This document shows, one piece after another, positions 1 to 10,336 of a DNA stretch of 40,633 nt (positions within the stretch are counted from its first letter, which is position 1; each line of letters begins with the position of its first letter). The stretch comes from Streptomyces sp. BR123. GTDB lineage: Bacteria; Actinomycetota; Actinomycetes; Streptomycetales; Streptomycetaceae. The position numbers and the translations under genes were made by a program. The stretch covers positions 1-40,633 of the forward strand of contig NZ_JACBGN010000033.1 of assembly GCF_013401435.1 (NCBI RefSeq), read 5' to 3'. Below the pieces are notes generated by a model, which was not told the origin of the DNA, searched no databases, and was given only the letters and a program-made list of their open reading frames with translations.

Positions 1-133
1 GCCCCCGGACTCCGCCCCCGCCGCCGGGGACCCGCGCGCAGGCGGCTGCCGTCCGCGGTACGGGCAGGGGGAACAGGCGGGCGGAACCCTCGCTACCATG
101 GGATATCCGGACCTGACCGGGGCACCGGATCCT

Positions 134-155
134 CCCCCGGACTCCGTCCTGGGGG
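134..155 (+). promoter_or_regulatory. Possible leader hairpin before relA
   Basis: CCCCCGG at 134-140 can pair with CC-t-GGGGG at 148-155, leaving a 7-base loop. The same G run (151-155) could instead pair with the CCCCCC run at 157-162, so two mutually exclusive hairpins sit just before the AGAGGAG ribosome-binding site (163-169). A role in relA translation is inference. Bases 1-133 hold no gene that I can support. Confidence 0.3.
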
Positions 156-174
156 ACCCCCCAGAGGAGCGCTC

Positions 175-2610
<2,436 letters not shown>

Positions 2611-2803
2611 CGGTCCCGGTGCTCCGACCGGAACGGCGCACCGCCACACCGCCCGGCACGGCACCTCGCCGCGGCGTCGGACCGCACGAGCAGACCGAGT
2701 ACGGGCAGCGGCCCTCCGCCGTGCGGTGCACCGCAGCGGACACCGCGAGCCGGCAGACCTTCCGGCCGGAGGCGGCCTCAGCCGCCCGGGCACCGACGCA
2801 CGA

Positions 2804-2835
2804 GGGCCCCGGTACGCGATCGCGTACCGGGGCCC
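2804..2835. terminator. Bidirectional terminator between relA and the DUF349 gene
   Basis: A perfect 32-base palindrome (GGGCCCCGGTACGCGA followed by its reverse complement) lies between two convergent genes. It has no strong T tract, as is common for Streptomyces terminators. The rest of 2611-2857 holds nothing that I can identify. Confidence 0.75.
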
Positions 2836-2857
2836 CGTCCCGTTCCGGGCCGGCTGC

Positions 2858-4087
2858 TCAGCCGCCGAACTCCTCCAGGCCCTTCAGCGCCTGGTCCAGC
2901 AGGGCCTGGCGGCCCTCCAGCTCACGCGCCAGCTTGTCGGCCTTGGCGTTGTTGCCCGCCGCACGCGCCGCGTCGATCTCCGCACGCAGCTTGTCGACCG
3001 CCGCCTGCAGCTGACCCGTCAGACCGGCCGCACGGGCCCGCGCCTCCGGGTTCGTGCGCCGCCACTCGCCCTCCTCGGCCTCCTGGATCGCACGCTCCAC
3101 CGCGTGCATCCGGCCCTCGACCCGGGCGCGGGCGTCCCGCGGCACGTGGCCGATGGCCTCCCAGCGCTCGTTGACCGAGCGGAACGCGGCACGGGCCGCC
3201 TTCAGGTCCGTCACAGGGACGAGCTTCTCGGCCTCCTCGGCCAGCTCCTCCTTCAGCTTCAGGTTCTCCACCTGCTCGGCGTCGCGCTCCGCGAACACCT
3301 CGCTGCGCGCCGCGAAGAACACGTCCTGCGCACCGCGGAAACGGTTCCACAGATCGTCCTCGGCCTCGCGCTGCGCCCGGCCCGCCGCCTTCCAGTCCGC
3401 CATCAGCTCGCGGTAGCGGGCCGCCGTCGGACCCCAGTCCGTCGACTTCGACAGCGACTCGGCCTCGGCGACCAGCTTCTCCTTGACCTTGCGGGCGTCC
3501 TCGCGCTGCGCGTCCAGCGCCGCGAAGTGGGCCTTGCGGCGCTTGGAGAAGGCGGAACGGGCGTGCGAGAAGCGGTGCCACAGCTCGTCGTCGGACTTGC
3601 GGTCCAGCCGCGGCAGCCCCTTCCAGGTGTCCACCAGCGCCCGCAGCCGCTCGCCGGCGGTCCGCCACTGGTCGCTCTGCGCCAGCTCCTCGGCCTCGAC
3701 CACCAGGGTCTCCTTGGCCGTCCGGGCCTCGTCCGCCTGCTTGGCCTTCTGCGCCTTGCGCTCCTCGCGGCGCGCCTCCACGTCCGCGACCAGCTTGTCC
3801 AGCCGCACGCGCAGCGCGTCGAGGTCACCCACCGCGTGGTGCTCCTCCACCTGCGTGCGCAGGTGGTCGATCGCGATCTGGGCGTCCTTGGCGGACAGAT
3901 CGGTGGTCCGCACCCGCCGCTCGAGGAGGCCGATCTCGACCACCAGGCCCTCGTACTTGCGCTCGAAGTAGGCCAGGGCCTCCTCGGGGGTGCCCGCCTG
4001 CCACGAGCCGACGACCTTCTCCCCCTCGGCAGTACGCACGTACACGGTGCCCGTCTCGTCGACGCGGCCCCACGGGTCGCTGCTCAC
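2858..4087 (-). CDS. DUF349 domain-containing protein
   Basis: A 409-residue, highly charged protein made largely of repeated helical DUF349 units, recognisable by recurring W-(K/R)-x-A/G blocks such as DWKAAGRAQREAEDDLWNRF and related copies. Long coiled-coil-like stretches rich in Ala, Glu, Lys and Arg follow. The N-terminus (SSDPWGRVDETGTVYV) has no signal peptide or membrane segment. The GTG start at 4087 is preceded by GGAGG on the minus strand, and an upstream extension in the same frame lacks comparable support. The family has no established biochemical role that I can state with confidence. The gene is convergent with relA and shares the palindromic terminator. A hairpin (GGGGGT cc ACCCCC, 4115-4128) lies in its putative leader. 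Confidence 0.85.
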   Translation of the reverse strand: MSSDPWGRVDETGTVYVRTAEGEKVVGSWQAGTPEEALAYFERKYEGLVVEIGLLERRVRTTDLSAKDAQIAIDHLRTQVEEHHAVGDLDALRVRLDKLVADVEARREERKAQKAKQADEARTAKETLVVEAEELAQSDQWRTAGERLRALVDTWKGLPRLDRKSDDELWHRFSHARSAFSKRRKAHFAALDAQREDARKVKEKLVAEAESLSKSTDWGPTAARYRELMADWKAAGRAQREAEDDLWNRFRGAQDVFFAARSEVFAERDAEQVENLKLKEELAEEAEKLVPVTDLKAARAAFRSVNERWEAIGHVPRDARARVEGRMHAVERAIQEAEEGEWRRTNPEARARAAGLTGQLQAAVDKLRAEIDAARAAGNNAKADKLARELEGRQALLDQALKGLEEFGG

Positions 4088-4274
4088 AGCGCCTCCTCCA
4101 CCTGATGCCTGCGAGGGGGTCCACCCCCGGGCATCGTCCACAGTTTCCTGGGGCGGGCAGCGCCCGCCCTGCACAACGCCAACATAGGCGACCGCCGGGC
4201 CGGCTGTCCGCATCCCGCACGACGGAATATCGCCGCGGGGGGCGCGGGGCCGGCCCGGCGCGCCGCCGGGTCCT

Positions 4275-5057
4275 TCAGTTCTGGGTGACGGTGCCCTTCT
4301 GGATGGCCACCGGGGTCTTCGGGGCGCCGTCCTGGCCGCCCTCGGCCGTACCGGCCTTGGCGACCTCCTCCAGCGCCTTCAGGCCCGCCGCGTCGATCTT
4401 TCCGAACGGCGTGTAGGACGGCGCCAGCGGGCTGTCCTTGTAGACCAGGAAGAACTGGCTGCCGCCGGTGTGCGGGCGGCCGGTGTTGGCCATCGCCACC
4501 GTGCCCGCCGGGTAGGTCACCTGACCCTGCTCGTTCGGCTTGCCCAGGGCGTCGAGGTTCTCGTCCGCGATCGTGTAGCCGGGGCCGCCCATGCCGGTGC
4601 CCTCCGGGTCGCCGCACTGCAGCACGTAGATCCCGGAGGTGGTGAGGCGGTGGCACTTGGTGTTGTCGAAGAAGCCCTTGTCCGCCAGGGCCTTGAACGA
4701 ATTGACCGTCTCAGGGGTCTTGGCCGCATCCATGTCGATCTTGATGTCGCCGGCGCTCGTCTTCAGCGCGAAGGTGTACTTCGCCTTCTGGTCGATGGCC
4801 ATCGCCGGAGCCGGGGACTGCTTCGGCGTCGGCTCGGCCGACGGGCTCGCCGCCGGGTCCGCCGCCTCGTCCTTCTTGCCCGAGTCGAAGACGCCGCCGA
4901 CGATCAGGCCGACCAGCGCGGCGATCACCACGGCCACCGCCGCGCCGATCACCATCGCCCGCTGCCGCCCCTTGCGCCGGGCCTCGGCCCGACGCTGCTG
5001 CTGACGCTCGAACTTCTCCCTGGCGAGCTGTCGCCGCCGCTGATCGCTCGTGACCAC
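4275..5057 (-). CDS. Membrane-anchored cyclophilin-type peptidyl-prolyl isomerase
   Basis: A 260-residue protein predicted to isomerise X-Pro bonds in exported proteins. The N-terminal ~33 residues are basic and Gln/Arg-rich (cytosolic). They are followed by a membrane helix (about 35-56, MVIGAAVAVVIAALVGLIVGG), a short Pro/Ser/Ala linker and an extracellular cyclophilin domain from about residue 90. Visible cyclophilin signatures are the CHRL active-site region, MANTG and GSQFFLVY. The GTG start at 5057 has AGGAGA upstream on the minus strand. The gene is divergent from the metallo-hydrolase at 5223. The 187 bases between its stop and the DUF349 start hold only GC-rich hairpins. Confidence 0.9.
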   Translation of the reverse strand: MVTSDQRRRQLAREKFERQQQRRAEARRKGRQRAMVIGAAVAVVIAALVGLIVGGVFDSGKKDEAADPAASPSAEPTPKQSPAPAMAIDQKAKYTFALKTSAGDIKIDMDAAKTPETVNSFKALADKGFFDNTKCHRLTTSGIYVLQCGDPEGTGMGGPGYTIADENLDALGKPNEQGQVTYPAGTVAMANTGRPHTGGSQFFLVYKDSPLAPSYTPFGKIDAAGLKALEEVAKAGTAEGGQDGAPKTPVAIQKGTVTQN

Positions 5058-5148
5058 CGGGTCGTCTCCTTGTACGTGTCTGGTACCGCTGTCCGGGCTC
5101 GGTTATGCCGTACCGTATATGGGTTCGCTGTGGAACGAGCCGCGCCGG

Positions 5149-5154
5149 TAGGCT
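5149..5154 (+). promoter_or_regulatory. Putative -10 hexamer for the metallo-hydrolase gene
   Basis: TAGGCT fits a streptomycete housekeeping -10 and would give a leader of about 60 bases before the GTG at 5223. No clear -35 is visible. Confidence 0.4.
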
Positions 5155-5222
5155 CTGAGCAGCAGCATTGGCGATCGACGGCCCGCTGCCGACCCTCCCG
5201 CCGGACACGAATGAGGACGAAC

Positions 5223-5936
5223 GTGCTGATTGCCGGGTTCCCCGCAGGGGCCTGGGGGACCAACTGCTACGTGGTCGCCCCCGCCGCTGGCGAGGAGTGC
5301 GTGATCATCGACCCGGGCCACCAGGCCGCCCAGGGAGTCGAGGAGACGCTGAAGAAGCATCGGCTCAAGCCCGTCGCGGTCGTCCTCACCCACGGCCACA
5401 TCGACCATGTGGCCTCGGTGGTCCCGGTGTGCGGAGCGCACGACGTTCCCGCCTGGATCCACCCCGAGGACCGCTACATGATGAGCGACCCGGAGAAGGC
5501 CCTCGGCCGCTCCATCGGCATGCCGCTCATGGGCGAGCTCACCATCGGCGAGCCGGACGACGTCCGCGAGCTCTCCGACGGCGCCGGGCTGAAGCTGGCG
5601 GGCCTCGACTTCACGGTGGCGCACGCGCCCGGCCATACCAAGGGGTCGGTGACCTTCCGGATGCCCGAGCAGGCCGACATCCCGTCGGTGTTCTTCTCGG
5701 GCGACCTGCTCTTCGCCGGCTCCATCGGACGCACCGACCTGCCCGGCGGCTCCCACGCCGAGATGCTCGAGTCGCTGGCCCGCGTGTGCCTGCCGCTCGA
5801 CGACTCGACCGTGGTGCTGTCCGGCCACGGTCCCCAGACCACCATCGGCCGCGAGCGCGTGACCAACCCGTACCTCCGGGAAGTCGCCGCCGGCCTCGGA
5901 GCGGACACGACCGCCGCTCCACGACGAGGAATGTGA
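5223..5936 (+). CDS. Metallo-beta-lactamase-fold hydrolase (glyoxalase II-like)
   Basis: A 237-residue cytoplasmic enzyme of the MBL superfamily. The metal-binding THGHIDH motif is near residues 54-60, and further ligands sit in HAPGHTKGS, FSGDLLF and a C-terminal SGHGPQTT. This layout matches the hydroxyacylglutathione hydrolase-like branch, but the substrate cannot be told from sequence. I chose the GTG at 5223, because GAGGA at 5213-5217 is correctly spaced and the product then begins MLIAGFPAGAWGTNCY. An in-frame ATG at 5211 has no ribosome-binding site. It lies 9 bases upstream of hisS and is probably cotranscribed with it. Confidence 0.85.
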   Translation: MLIAGFPAGAWGTNCYVVAPAAGEECVIIDPGHQAAQGVEETLKKHRLKPVAVVLTHGHIDHVASVVPVCGAHDVPAWIHPEDRYMMSDPEKALGRSIGMPLMGELTIGEPDDVRELSDGAGLKLAGLDFTVAHAPGHTKGSVTFRMPEQADIPSVFFSGDLLFAGSIGRTDLPGGSHAEMLESLARVCLPLDDSTVVLSGHGPQTTIGRERVTNPYLREVAAGLGADTTAAPRRGM

Positions 5937-5945
5937 CGAGACTTC

Positions 5946-7208
5946 GTGAGCACCTTCAAGGCCCCCAAGGGCACGTACGACCTGATCCCGCCGTTCTCGG
6001 CGAAGTACCTGGCCGTCCGCGAGGCCATCTCCGCGCCGCTGCGCAAGGCGGGCTACGGGTACGTCGAGACGCCGGGCTTCGAGGATGTCGAGCTTTTCGC
6101 GCGGGGTGTCGGCGAATCGACCGACATCGTGACGAAGGAAATGTTTACGCTGACCACGAAGGGCGGTGCCAATCTGGCGCTGCGCCCCGAGGGCACGGCA
6201 TCCGTCCTGCGCGCGGCACTGGAGGCCAACCTCCACAAGGCCGGCGGCCTGCCGGTCAAGCTCTGGTACTCCGGCTCGTACTACCGCTACGAGCGCCCGC
6301 AGAAGGGGCGTTACCGCCACTTCTCGCAGGTCGGCGCCGAGGCGATCGGTACCGAGGACCCGGCCCTGGACGCCGAGCTGATCATCCTGGCCGACCAGGC
6401 GTACCGCTCGCTGGGCCTGCGCAACTTCCGCATCCTGCTGAACTCGCTCGGCGACCAGGAGTGCCGTCCGGTCTACCGCGAGGCGCTCCAGGCCTTCCTG
6501 CGCGGGCTCGACCTGGACGAGGAGACCCTGCGCCGCGCCGAGATCAACCCGCTGCGAGTGCTCGACGACAAGCGGGCCGACGTCCAGAAGCAGTTGGCCG
6601 ACGCGCCGCTGCTGCGCGACTACCTCTGCGACGGCTGCAAGGCGTACCACGAGGAGGTGCGCACGCTGATCACCGCGGCGGGCGTGGCCTTCGAGGACGA
6701 CCCGAAGCTGGTCCGCGGCCTGGACTACTACACCCGCACCACCTTCGAGTTCGTCCACGACGGCCTGGGCTCCCAGTCCGCGGTCGGCGGCGGCGGCCGC
6801 TACGACGGCCTGTCCGAGATGATCGGCGGCCCCGCGCTGCCCTCGGTGGGCTGGGCGCTCGGCGTGGACCGCACGGTCCTGGCGCTGGAGGTCGAGGGCG
6901 TCGAGCTGGACATCCCGCCGGCTACGGAGGTCTTCGCAGTGCCGCTGGGTGAGGAGGCGAAGCGCCTGCTGTTCGGCGTGATCACGCAGCTGCGCGCGGT
7001 CGGCATCGCCGCCGACCTCTCGTACGGCGGAAAGGGCCTGAAGGCAGCGATGAAGGGCGCGAACCGTTCGGGCGCGCGCCTGGCGATCATCGCCGGCGAG
7101 CGGGACCTGGTCGAGGGGGTCGTCCAGCTCAAGGACATGGAGTCCGGCGAGCAGACGGCCGTGGCGCTGGACGCGCTGGTCGAGAGCGTGCGCGCGAAGC
7201 TCGCGTGA
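5946..7208 (+). CDS. hisS: Histidyl-tRNA synthetase
   Basis: Charges tRNA-His; a class II aminoacyl-tRNA synthetase of 420 residues, normal for the family. Motif 1 is in [19 protein letters not shown] (from about residue 39), motif 2 in [16 protein letters not shown] (about 114-129), and the His-binding and motif 3 regions in LVRGLDYYT and GGGGRYDGL through [10 protein letters not shown]-terminal anticodon-binding domain follows, running to [13 protein letters not shown] start at 5946. The segment 6063-6094 (residues 40-50) is the part mirrored by the CRISPR-like spacer just downstream. The gene itself looks intact. Confidence 0.97.
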   Translation: MSTFKAPKGTYDLIPPFSAKYLAVREAISAPLRKAGYGYVETPGFEDVELFARGVGESTDIVTKEMFTLTTKGGANLALRPEGTASVLRAALEANLHKAGGLPVKLWYSGSYYRYERPQKGRYRHFSQVGAEAIGTEDPALDAELIILADQAYRSLGLRNFRILLNSLGDQECRPVYREALQAFLRGLDLDEETLRRAEINPLRVLDDKRADVQKQLADAPLLRDYLCDGCKAYHEEVRTLITAAGVAFEDDPKLVRGLDYYTRTTFEFVHDGLGSQSAVGGGGRYDGLSEMIGGPALPSVGWALGVDRTVLALEVEGVELDIPPATEVFAVPLGEEAKRLLFGVITQLRAVGIAADLSYGGKGLKAAMKGANRSGARLAIIAGERDLVEGVVQLKDMESGEQTAVALDALVESVRAKLA

Positions 7209-7210
7209 CG

Positions 7211-7244
7211 AAAAGGGGCCGGACAGCATGTGCTGCCCGGCCCC
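7211..7244 (-). terminator. Leftward terminator abutting the CRISPR-like unit
   Basis: GGGGCCGG at 7215-7222 pairs with CCGGCCCC at 7237-7244, and CAGCA (7224-7228) with TGCTG (7231-7235) inside. On the minus strand the hairpin is followed at once by TTTT (complement of 7211-7214), the classical Rho-independent form. On the plus strand it is followed by C-rich sequence, so it could stop hisS transcription only as a plain hairpin. The orientation implies a leftward transcript coming from the CRISPR-like unit. Confidence 0.65.
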
Positions 7245-7326
7245 ACCCCCGCGATGGCGGGGAGCAGGTTGAGACGCCCGGATTCGAAGACGTGAACCTG
7301 GGATCATCCCCGCGCGCGGGGAACAC
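7239..7326 (-). CRISPR. Solitary type I-E-like repeat-spacer-repeat unit with a hisS-matching spacer
   Basis: Repeat B (7300-7326) reads GGGATCATCCCCGCG then CGCGGGGAACAC, very close to actinobacterial type I-E repeats as I remember them but two bases short at the hairpin tip. Repeat A (7239-7267) keeps CCCCGCG and GCGGGGAGCA and is degenerate at its outer end, where it merges with the terminator stem. The CCCCG cores start at 7247 and 7308, an offset of 61, the exact type I-E period of 29 + 32. The intervening 32 bases (7268-7299) match hisS 6063-6094 at 24 positions. By analogy with the E. coli repeat, transcription would be leftward, with ATGATCCC as the 5' handle and a guide complementary to the hisS sense strand. 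I see no cas genes, no clear leader promoter and no convincing third repeat. Chance resemblance of GC-rich hairpins is the main alternative. Confidence 0.6.
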
Positions 7327-7390
7327 TCAACCGCACAACGACCGGTGGCCGTGCGTGGTTACTCCCCGTCCGGGCCACAGGTCCGTGCGG

Positions 7391-7396
7391 CAGAAT
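7391..7396 (+). promoter_or_regulatory. Putative -10 of a leaderless VKOR transcript
   Basis: CAGAAT ends 7 bases before the ATG at 7404, the spacing seen at leaderless streptomycete genes. No Shine-Dalgarno sequence is present. Confidence 0.4.
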
Positions 7397-7403
7397 GCAC
7401 CGC

Positions 7404-8009
7404 ATGACGACTACAGGCGACAAGACCGTGCGCACCGTCGGCGCGAGCCGGGCGCTGGCCTGGCTGCTGGTGATCACCGGCGCGGCCGGGCTGCTCGCGG
7501 CCTGGGTGATCACGATCGACAAGTTCAAGCTGCTCGAAGACCCGAACTTCACGCCGGGCTGCAGCCTCAACCCCGTCGTCTCCTGCGGCAACATCATGAA
7601 GAGCGAGCAGGCGTCGGTGTTCGGCTTCCCGAACCCGATGCTCGGCCTCGTCGCCTACGGCATCGTGATCTGCGTCGGGATGAGCGTGCTGGCCGGGGCC
7701 CGGTTCCGCCCCTGGTACTGGCTGACCTTCAACGCGGGCTGCCTCTTCGGCGTCGTCTTCTGCGCGTGGCTGACGTACCAGTCGCTGTACACCATCGGCG
7801 CCCTGTGCCTGTGGTGCAGCCTGGCCTGGGTCGCCACGATCTTCATGTTCTGGTACGTCACCGCGCACAACGTCCGCGAGGGCATGCTGCCCGCGCCGGG
7901 CTGGCTGCGCAGCTTCCTCGACGAGTTCACCTGGGTCCTGCCGGTCCTGCACACCGGGATCATCGGCATGCTGATCCTGACCCGCTGGTGGGACTTCTGG
8001 ACCTCCTGA
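7404..8009 (+). CDS. Vitamin K epoxide reductase (VKOR) family membrane protein
   Basis: A 201-residue polytopic membrane protein. Bacterial VKOR homologues reoxidise DsbA-like partners in extracytoplasmic disulphide formation, passing electrons to quinone. The four key cysteines are present: the loop pair at C53 and C61 (GCSLNPVVSCGNIM) and the CLWC active site at 135-138. Hydrophobic helices lie at about 17-37, 78-97, 103-125, 128-155 and 178-195. I chose ATG 7404 over the in-frame ATG 7395 because a -10-like CAGAAT overlaps the earlier codon and suggests a leaderless start. The upstream intergenic region holds the CRISPR-like unit on the other strand. Confidence 0.9.
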   Translation: MTTTGDKTVRTVGASRALAWLLVITGAAGLLAAWVITIDKFKLLEDPNFTPGCSLNPVVSCGNIMKSEQASVFGFPNPMLGLVAYGIVICVGMSVLAGARFRPWYWLTFNAGCLFGVVFCAWLTYQSLYTIGALCLWCSLAWVATIFMFWYVTAHNVREGMLPAPGWLRSFLDEFTWVLPVLHTGIIGMLILTRWWDFWTS

Positions 8010-8038
8010 GCCCGCCGCGGGCTGTCGGCGCGAGCGCT

Positions 8039-8044
8039 TAGGCT
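8039..8044 (+). promoter_or_regulatory. Putative -10 of leaderless rarA transcript
   Basis: TAGGCT lies 6 bases before the GTG at 8051, and no Shine-Dalgarno sequence is visible in between. Confidence 0.45.
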
Positions 8045-8050
8045 TCCCGT

Positions 8051-9406
8051 GTGGAACCAGACCTGTTCACCGCCGCAGCCGAAGAGCGCCAGGAGAAGGA
8101 CCCGGCGAGCTCCCCGCTCGCCGTCCGGATGCGCCCGCGCAACCTGGACGAGGTCGTCGGCCAGCAGCACCTGCTGAAGCCCGGATCGCCGCTGCGCCGG
8201 CTGGTCGGGGAGGGCGCGGGCGGTCCGGCCGGGTCGTCGTCGGTGATCCTGTGGGGCCCGCCCGGCATCGGCAAGACCACCCTCGCGTACGTGGTGAGCC
8301 AGGCGACGCAGAAGCGCTTCGTGGAGCTGTCCGCCATCACCGCGGGTGTGAAGGAGGTACGGGCGGTCATCGAGGGCGCGCGGCGCGCGGCCGGCGGATA
8401 CGGCAAGGAGACCGTCCTCTTCCTCGACGAGATCCACCGCTTCAGCAAGGCCCAGCAGGACTCGCTGCTCCCGGCCGTCGAGAACCGCTGGGTGACGCTG
8501 ATCGCCGCGACGACCGAGAACCCGTACTTCTCGGTCATCTCCCCCCTGCTGTCGCGTTCGCTGCTGCTGACGCTGGAGCCGCTGACCGACGAGGACCTGA
8601 GCGCGCTGATGCGCCGGGCCCTGACCGAGGACCGGGGGCTGGGCGGGGCCGTGTCCCTGCCGGCGGATGCCGAGGCGCACCTGCTGCGGGTCGCGGGCGG
8701 GGACGCCCGGCGGGCGCTGACGGCGCTCGAGGCCGCCGCCGGCGCGGCGATGGCCAAGGGCGAGGAAGAGATCAGCCTGAGGACCGTGGAGGAGACGGTC
8801 GACCGGGCGGCCGTGTCCTACGACCGGGACGGCGACCAGCACTACGACGTGGCGAGCGCACTGATCAAGTCGATCCGCGGCTCGGACGTGGACGCGGCGC
8901 TGCACTACCTGGCCCGGATGATCGAGGCGGGGGAGGACCCCCGGTTCATCGCCCGGCGGCTGATGATCTCGGCGAGCGAGGACATCGGCCTGGCGGACCC
9001 GACGGCCCTGCCGCTCGCGGTGGCCGCGGCGCAGGCGGTGGCGATGATCGGCTTCCCGGAGGCTGCGCTGACCCTGTCGCACGCGACGATCGCCCTGGCG
9101 CTGGCCCCGAAGTCGAACACGGCGACGACCGCGATCGGAGCGGCGCTCGCGGACGTCCGGGCGGGCCTGGCGGGGGCCGTTCCGGCGCACCTGCGGGACG
9201 GGCACTACAAGGGCGCGGCGAAGCTCGGGCATGCGGTGGGCTACGTGTACCCGCACGACGTGCCGGGTGCGATCGCGGCGCAGCAGTACGCCCCGGACGC
9301 GGTGCACGGCAAGCGGTACTACGAGCCGACGCGCTACGGCGCGGAGGCGCGGTACGCGGACGTGGTGGAGAAGGTCCGCGAGCGCCTGCGCGGCTCGGAG
9401 CGCTAG
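8051..9406 (+). CDS. rarA: Replication-associated recombination protein A (RarA/MgsA), AAA+ ATPase
   Basis: A 451-residue clamp-loader-like AAA+ ATPase acting at stalled replication forks. Walker A is GPPGIGKTT (about 69-77) and Walker [11 protein letters not shown] (about 121-130). Sensor 1 is in AATTENPYF, and the arginine-finger/sensor region in [10 protein letters not shown]. The C-terminal tetramerisation domain includes [20 protein letters not shown] and [19 protein letters not shown], which are characteristic of this family. The GTG start at 8051 lies just after the putative -10. Its TAG stop overlaps, through a shared CTAG, the stop of the convergent DUF2470 gene. Confidence 0.95.
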   Translation: MEPDLFTAAAEERQEKDPASSPLAVRMRPRNLDEVVGQQHLLKPGSPLRRLVGEGAGGPAGSSSVILWGPPGIGKTTLAYVVSQATQKRFVELSAITAGVKEVRAVIEGARRAAGGYGKETVLFLDEIHRFSKAQQDSLLPAVENRWVTLIAATTENPYFSVISPLLSRSLLLTLEPLTDEDLSALMRRALTEDRGLGGAVSLPADAEAHLLRVAGGDARRALTALEAAAGAAMAKGEEEISLRTVEETVDRAAVSYDRDGDQHYDVASALIKSIRGSDVDAALHYLARMIEAGEDPRFIARRLMISASEDIGLADPTALPLAVAAAQAVAMIGFPEAALTLSHATIALALAPKSNTATTAIGAALADVRAGLAGAVPAHLRDGHYKGAAKLGHAVGYVYPHDVPGAIAAQQYAPDAVHGKRYYEPTRYGAEARYADVVEKVRERLRGSER

Positions 9407-10281
9407 CGGCCGGCCGCGGCGAAGAGGTTCTGCAGGGCGCGGCGCAGCCCGGGGGCGTCGGCGACGGGGGTGGGGAAGTCGAAGCGTACGTCGAAGGAGG
9501 AGGCCGACTCCGGGCAGGTGAAGCGGACGCGCAGGCCGAGCCGGTCGAGGGCGAGGGGGACGGCGGCCAGGCCCGCGCTCCTCCGCGGTCCCAGCAGGGA
9601 GCCCAGGTCGCGGATCCGGTCGCGGTGGGCGGCGGCGAGGTGCTGGAGGAGCTCGGTCTCGTGGGCGGCCACAGGGTCGGGCTCGGCCGCGGCGAGGTCG
9701 TCTGGGTCGACTCGCTCGGCGCCCCACAGGTCGTCGACGGAGATGTCGCCGACCTCCAGCCGCAGCAGCACCCACTGCGGGTGGCCGTGGAGTCGCAGCA
9801 GCTCGCCCACCGGGTGGCGCTCGGCGAGCAGCGCGGCGCAGGCGGGCCGGTCCTCCCCGTCGACCCGGGTCAGCCACCCGGCGAGCCACGCGCGGCCTCG
9901 GATACGATGGGGCACGGACACCGGCGCCACATCCGTGATCTCGATCACGGCGGTGAGGTCGTCGTCCTGGGCGTGAGCGGCCGCCCTGGCAGCCGTGGAA
10001 TCCCCTGACACCAGGAGAATCACGTCCCCGTCCGGGGTGACGGTCGCAGCGGCCGGCATTCCTGTCCACCACTCTCCCTGGTCACGAGCACCGGGCAGCG
10101 TGAGGGATACTGAGGCGTTGGACTCTACGAGGGTTCGTACGCGTTCGGCTCCGGTGAGCTGCCGAACGCCTTCCCTGGGACGCGGCTGACCTTGCTTATC
10201 GTCGTCGAAAGCGGATTCCGTTTCGTTGGAATCCGAACTCCGATGCGCACTGGGCAGGGGGATCCCATGCGGTCGAGACAT
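9403..10281 (-). CDS. DUF2470 domain-containing protein, probably iron/haem-linked
   Basis: A 292-residue soluble protein. The N-terminal half (about 40-180) resembles the split-barrel pyridoxamine phosphate oxidase-like fold (for example [27 protein letters not shown] and [12 protein letters not shown]). The C-terminal part carries a DUF2470 region with H-x-D blocks ([18 protein letters not shown]). In characterised relatives this pairing occurs in haem-utilisation (HugZ-like) enzymes, so haem binding or degradation is a reasonable inference but not shown here. The ATG start at 10281 has GAGGAGG correctly spaced. An iron-box-like operator lies 15-33 bases upstream, suggesting repression by a DmdR/IdeR-type regulator. 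Its stop overlaps that of rarA. Confidence 0.8.
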   Translation of the reverse strand: MSRPHGIPLPSAHRSSDSNETESAFDDDKQGQPRPREGVRQLTGAERVRTLVESNASVSLTLPGARDQGEWWTGMPAAATVTPDGDVILLVSGDSTAARAAAHAQDDDLTAVIEITDVAPVSVPHRIRGRAWLAGWLTRVDGEDRPACAALLAERHPVGELLRLHGHPQWVLLRLEVGDISVDDLWGAERVDPDDLAAAEPDPVAAHETELLQHLAAAHRDRIRDLGSLLGPRRSAGLAAVPLALDRLGLRVRFTCPESASSFDVRFDFPTPVADAPGLRRALQNLFAAAGR

Positions 10282-10295
10282 TACGTCCTCCTCGA

Positions 10296-10314
10296 TAAGG
10301 TAAGCCTCACCTAA
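10296..10314. promoter_or_regulatory. Iron box (DmdR/IdeR-type operator)
   Basis: TAAGGTAAGCCTCACCTAA matches the actinobacterial iron-box consensus TTAGGTTAGGCTAACCTAA at 15 of 19 positions. It lies between the divergent DUF2470 gene and rpsD, 15-33 bases upstream of the DUF2470 start, where binding would block its promoter. Possible effects on rpsD are unknown. Confidence 0.75.
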
Positions 10315-10336
10315 CTTACATGGAGGTAGGTTCCCC

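Noticed and set aside
5211..5222. ATG at 5211 as start of the metallo-hydrolase
   Set aside because: No ribosome-binding site; GAGGA lies inside this extension, correctly placed for the GTG at 5223.
7205..7330. Small open frame containing [11 protein letters not shown] as a hisS fragment duplication or leader peptide
   Set aside because: The similarity stops at the spacer boundaries and the frame has no ribosome-binding site; a CRISPR-type spacer explains the limits better.
7356..7384. Possible third CRISPR-like repeat (CTCCCCGTCCGGGCC)
   Set aside because: Its core is 56 bases from repeat B, not 59-61, and the flanks do not match the repeat.
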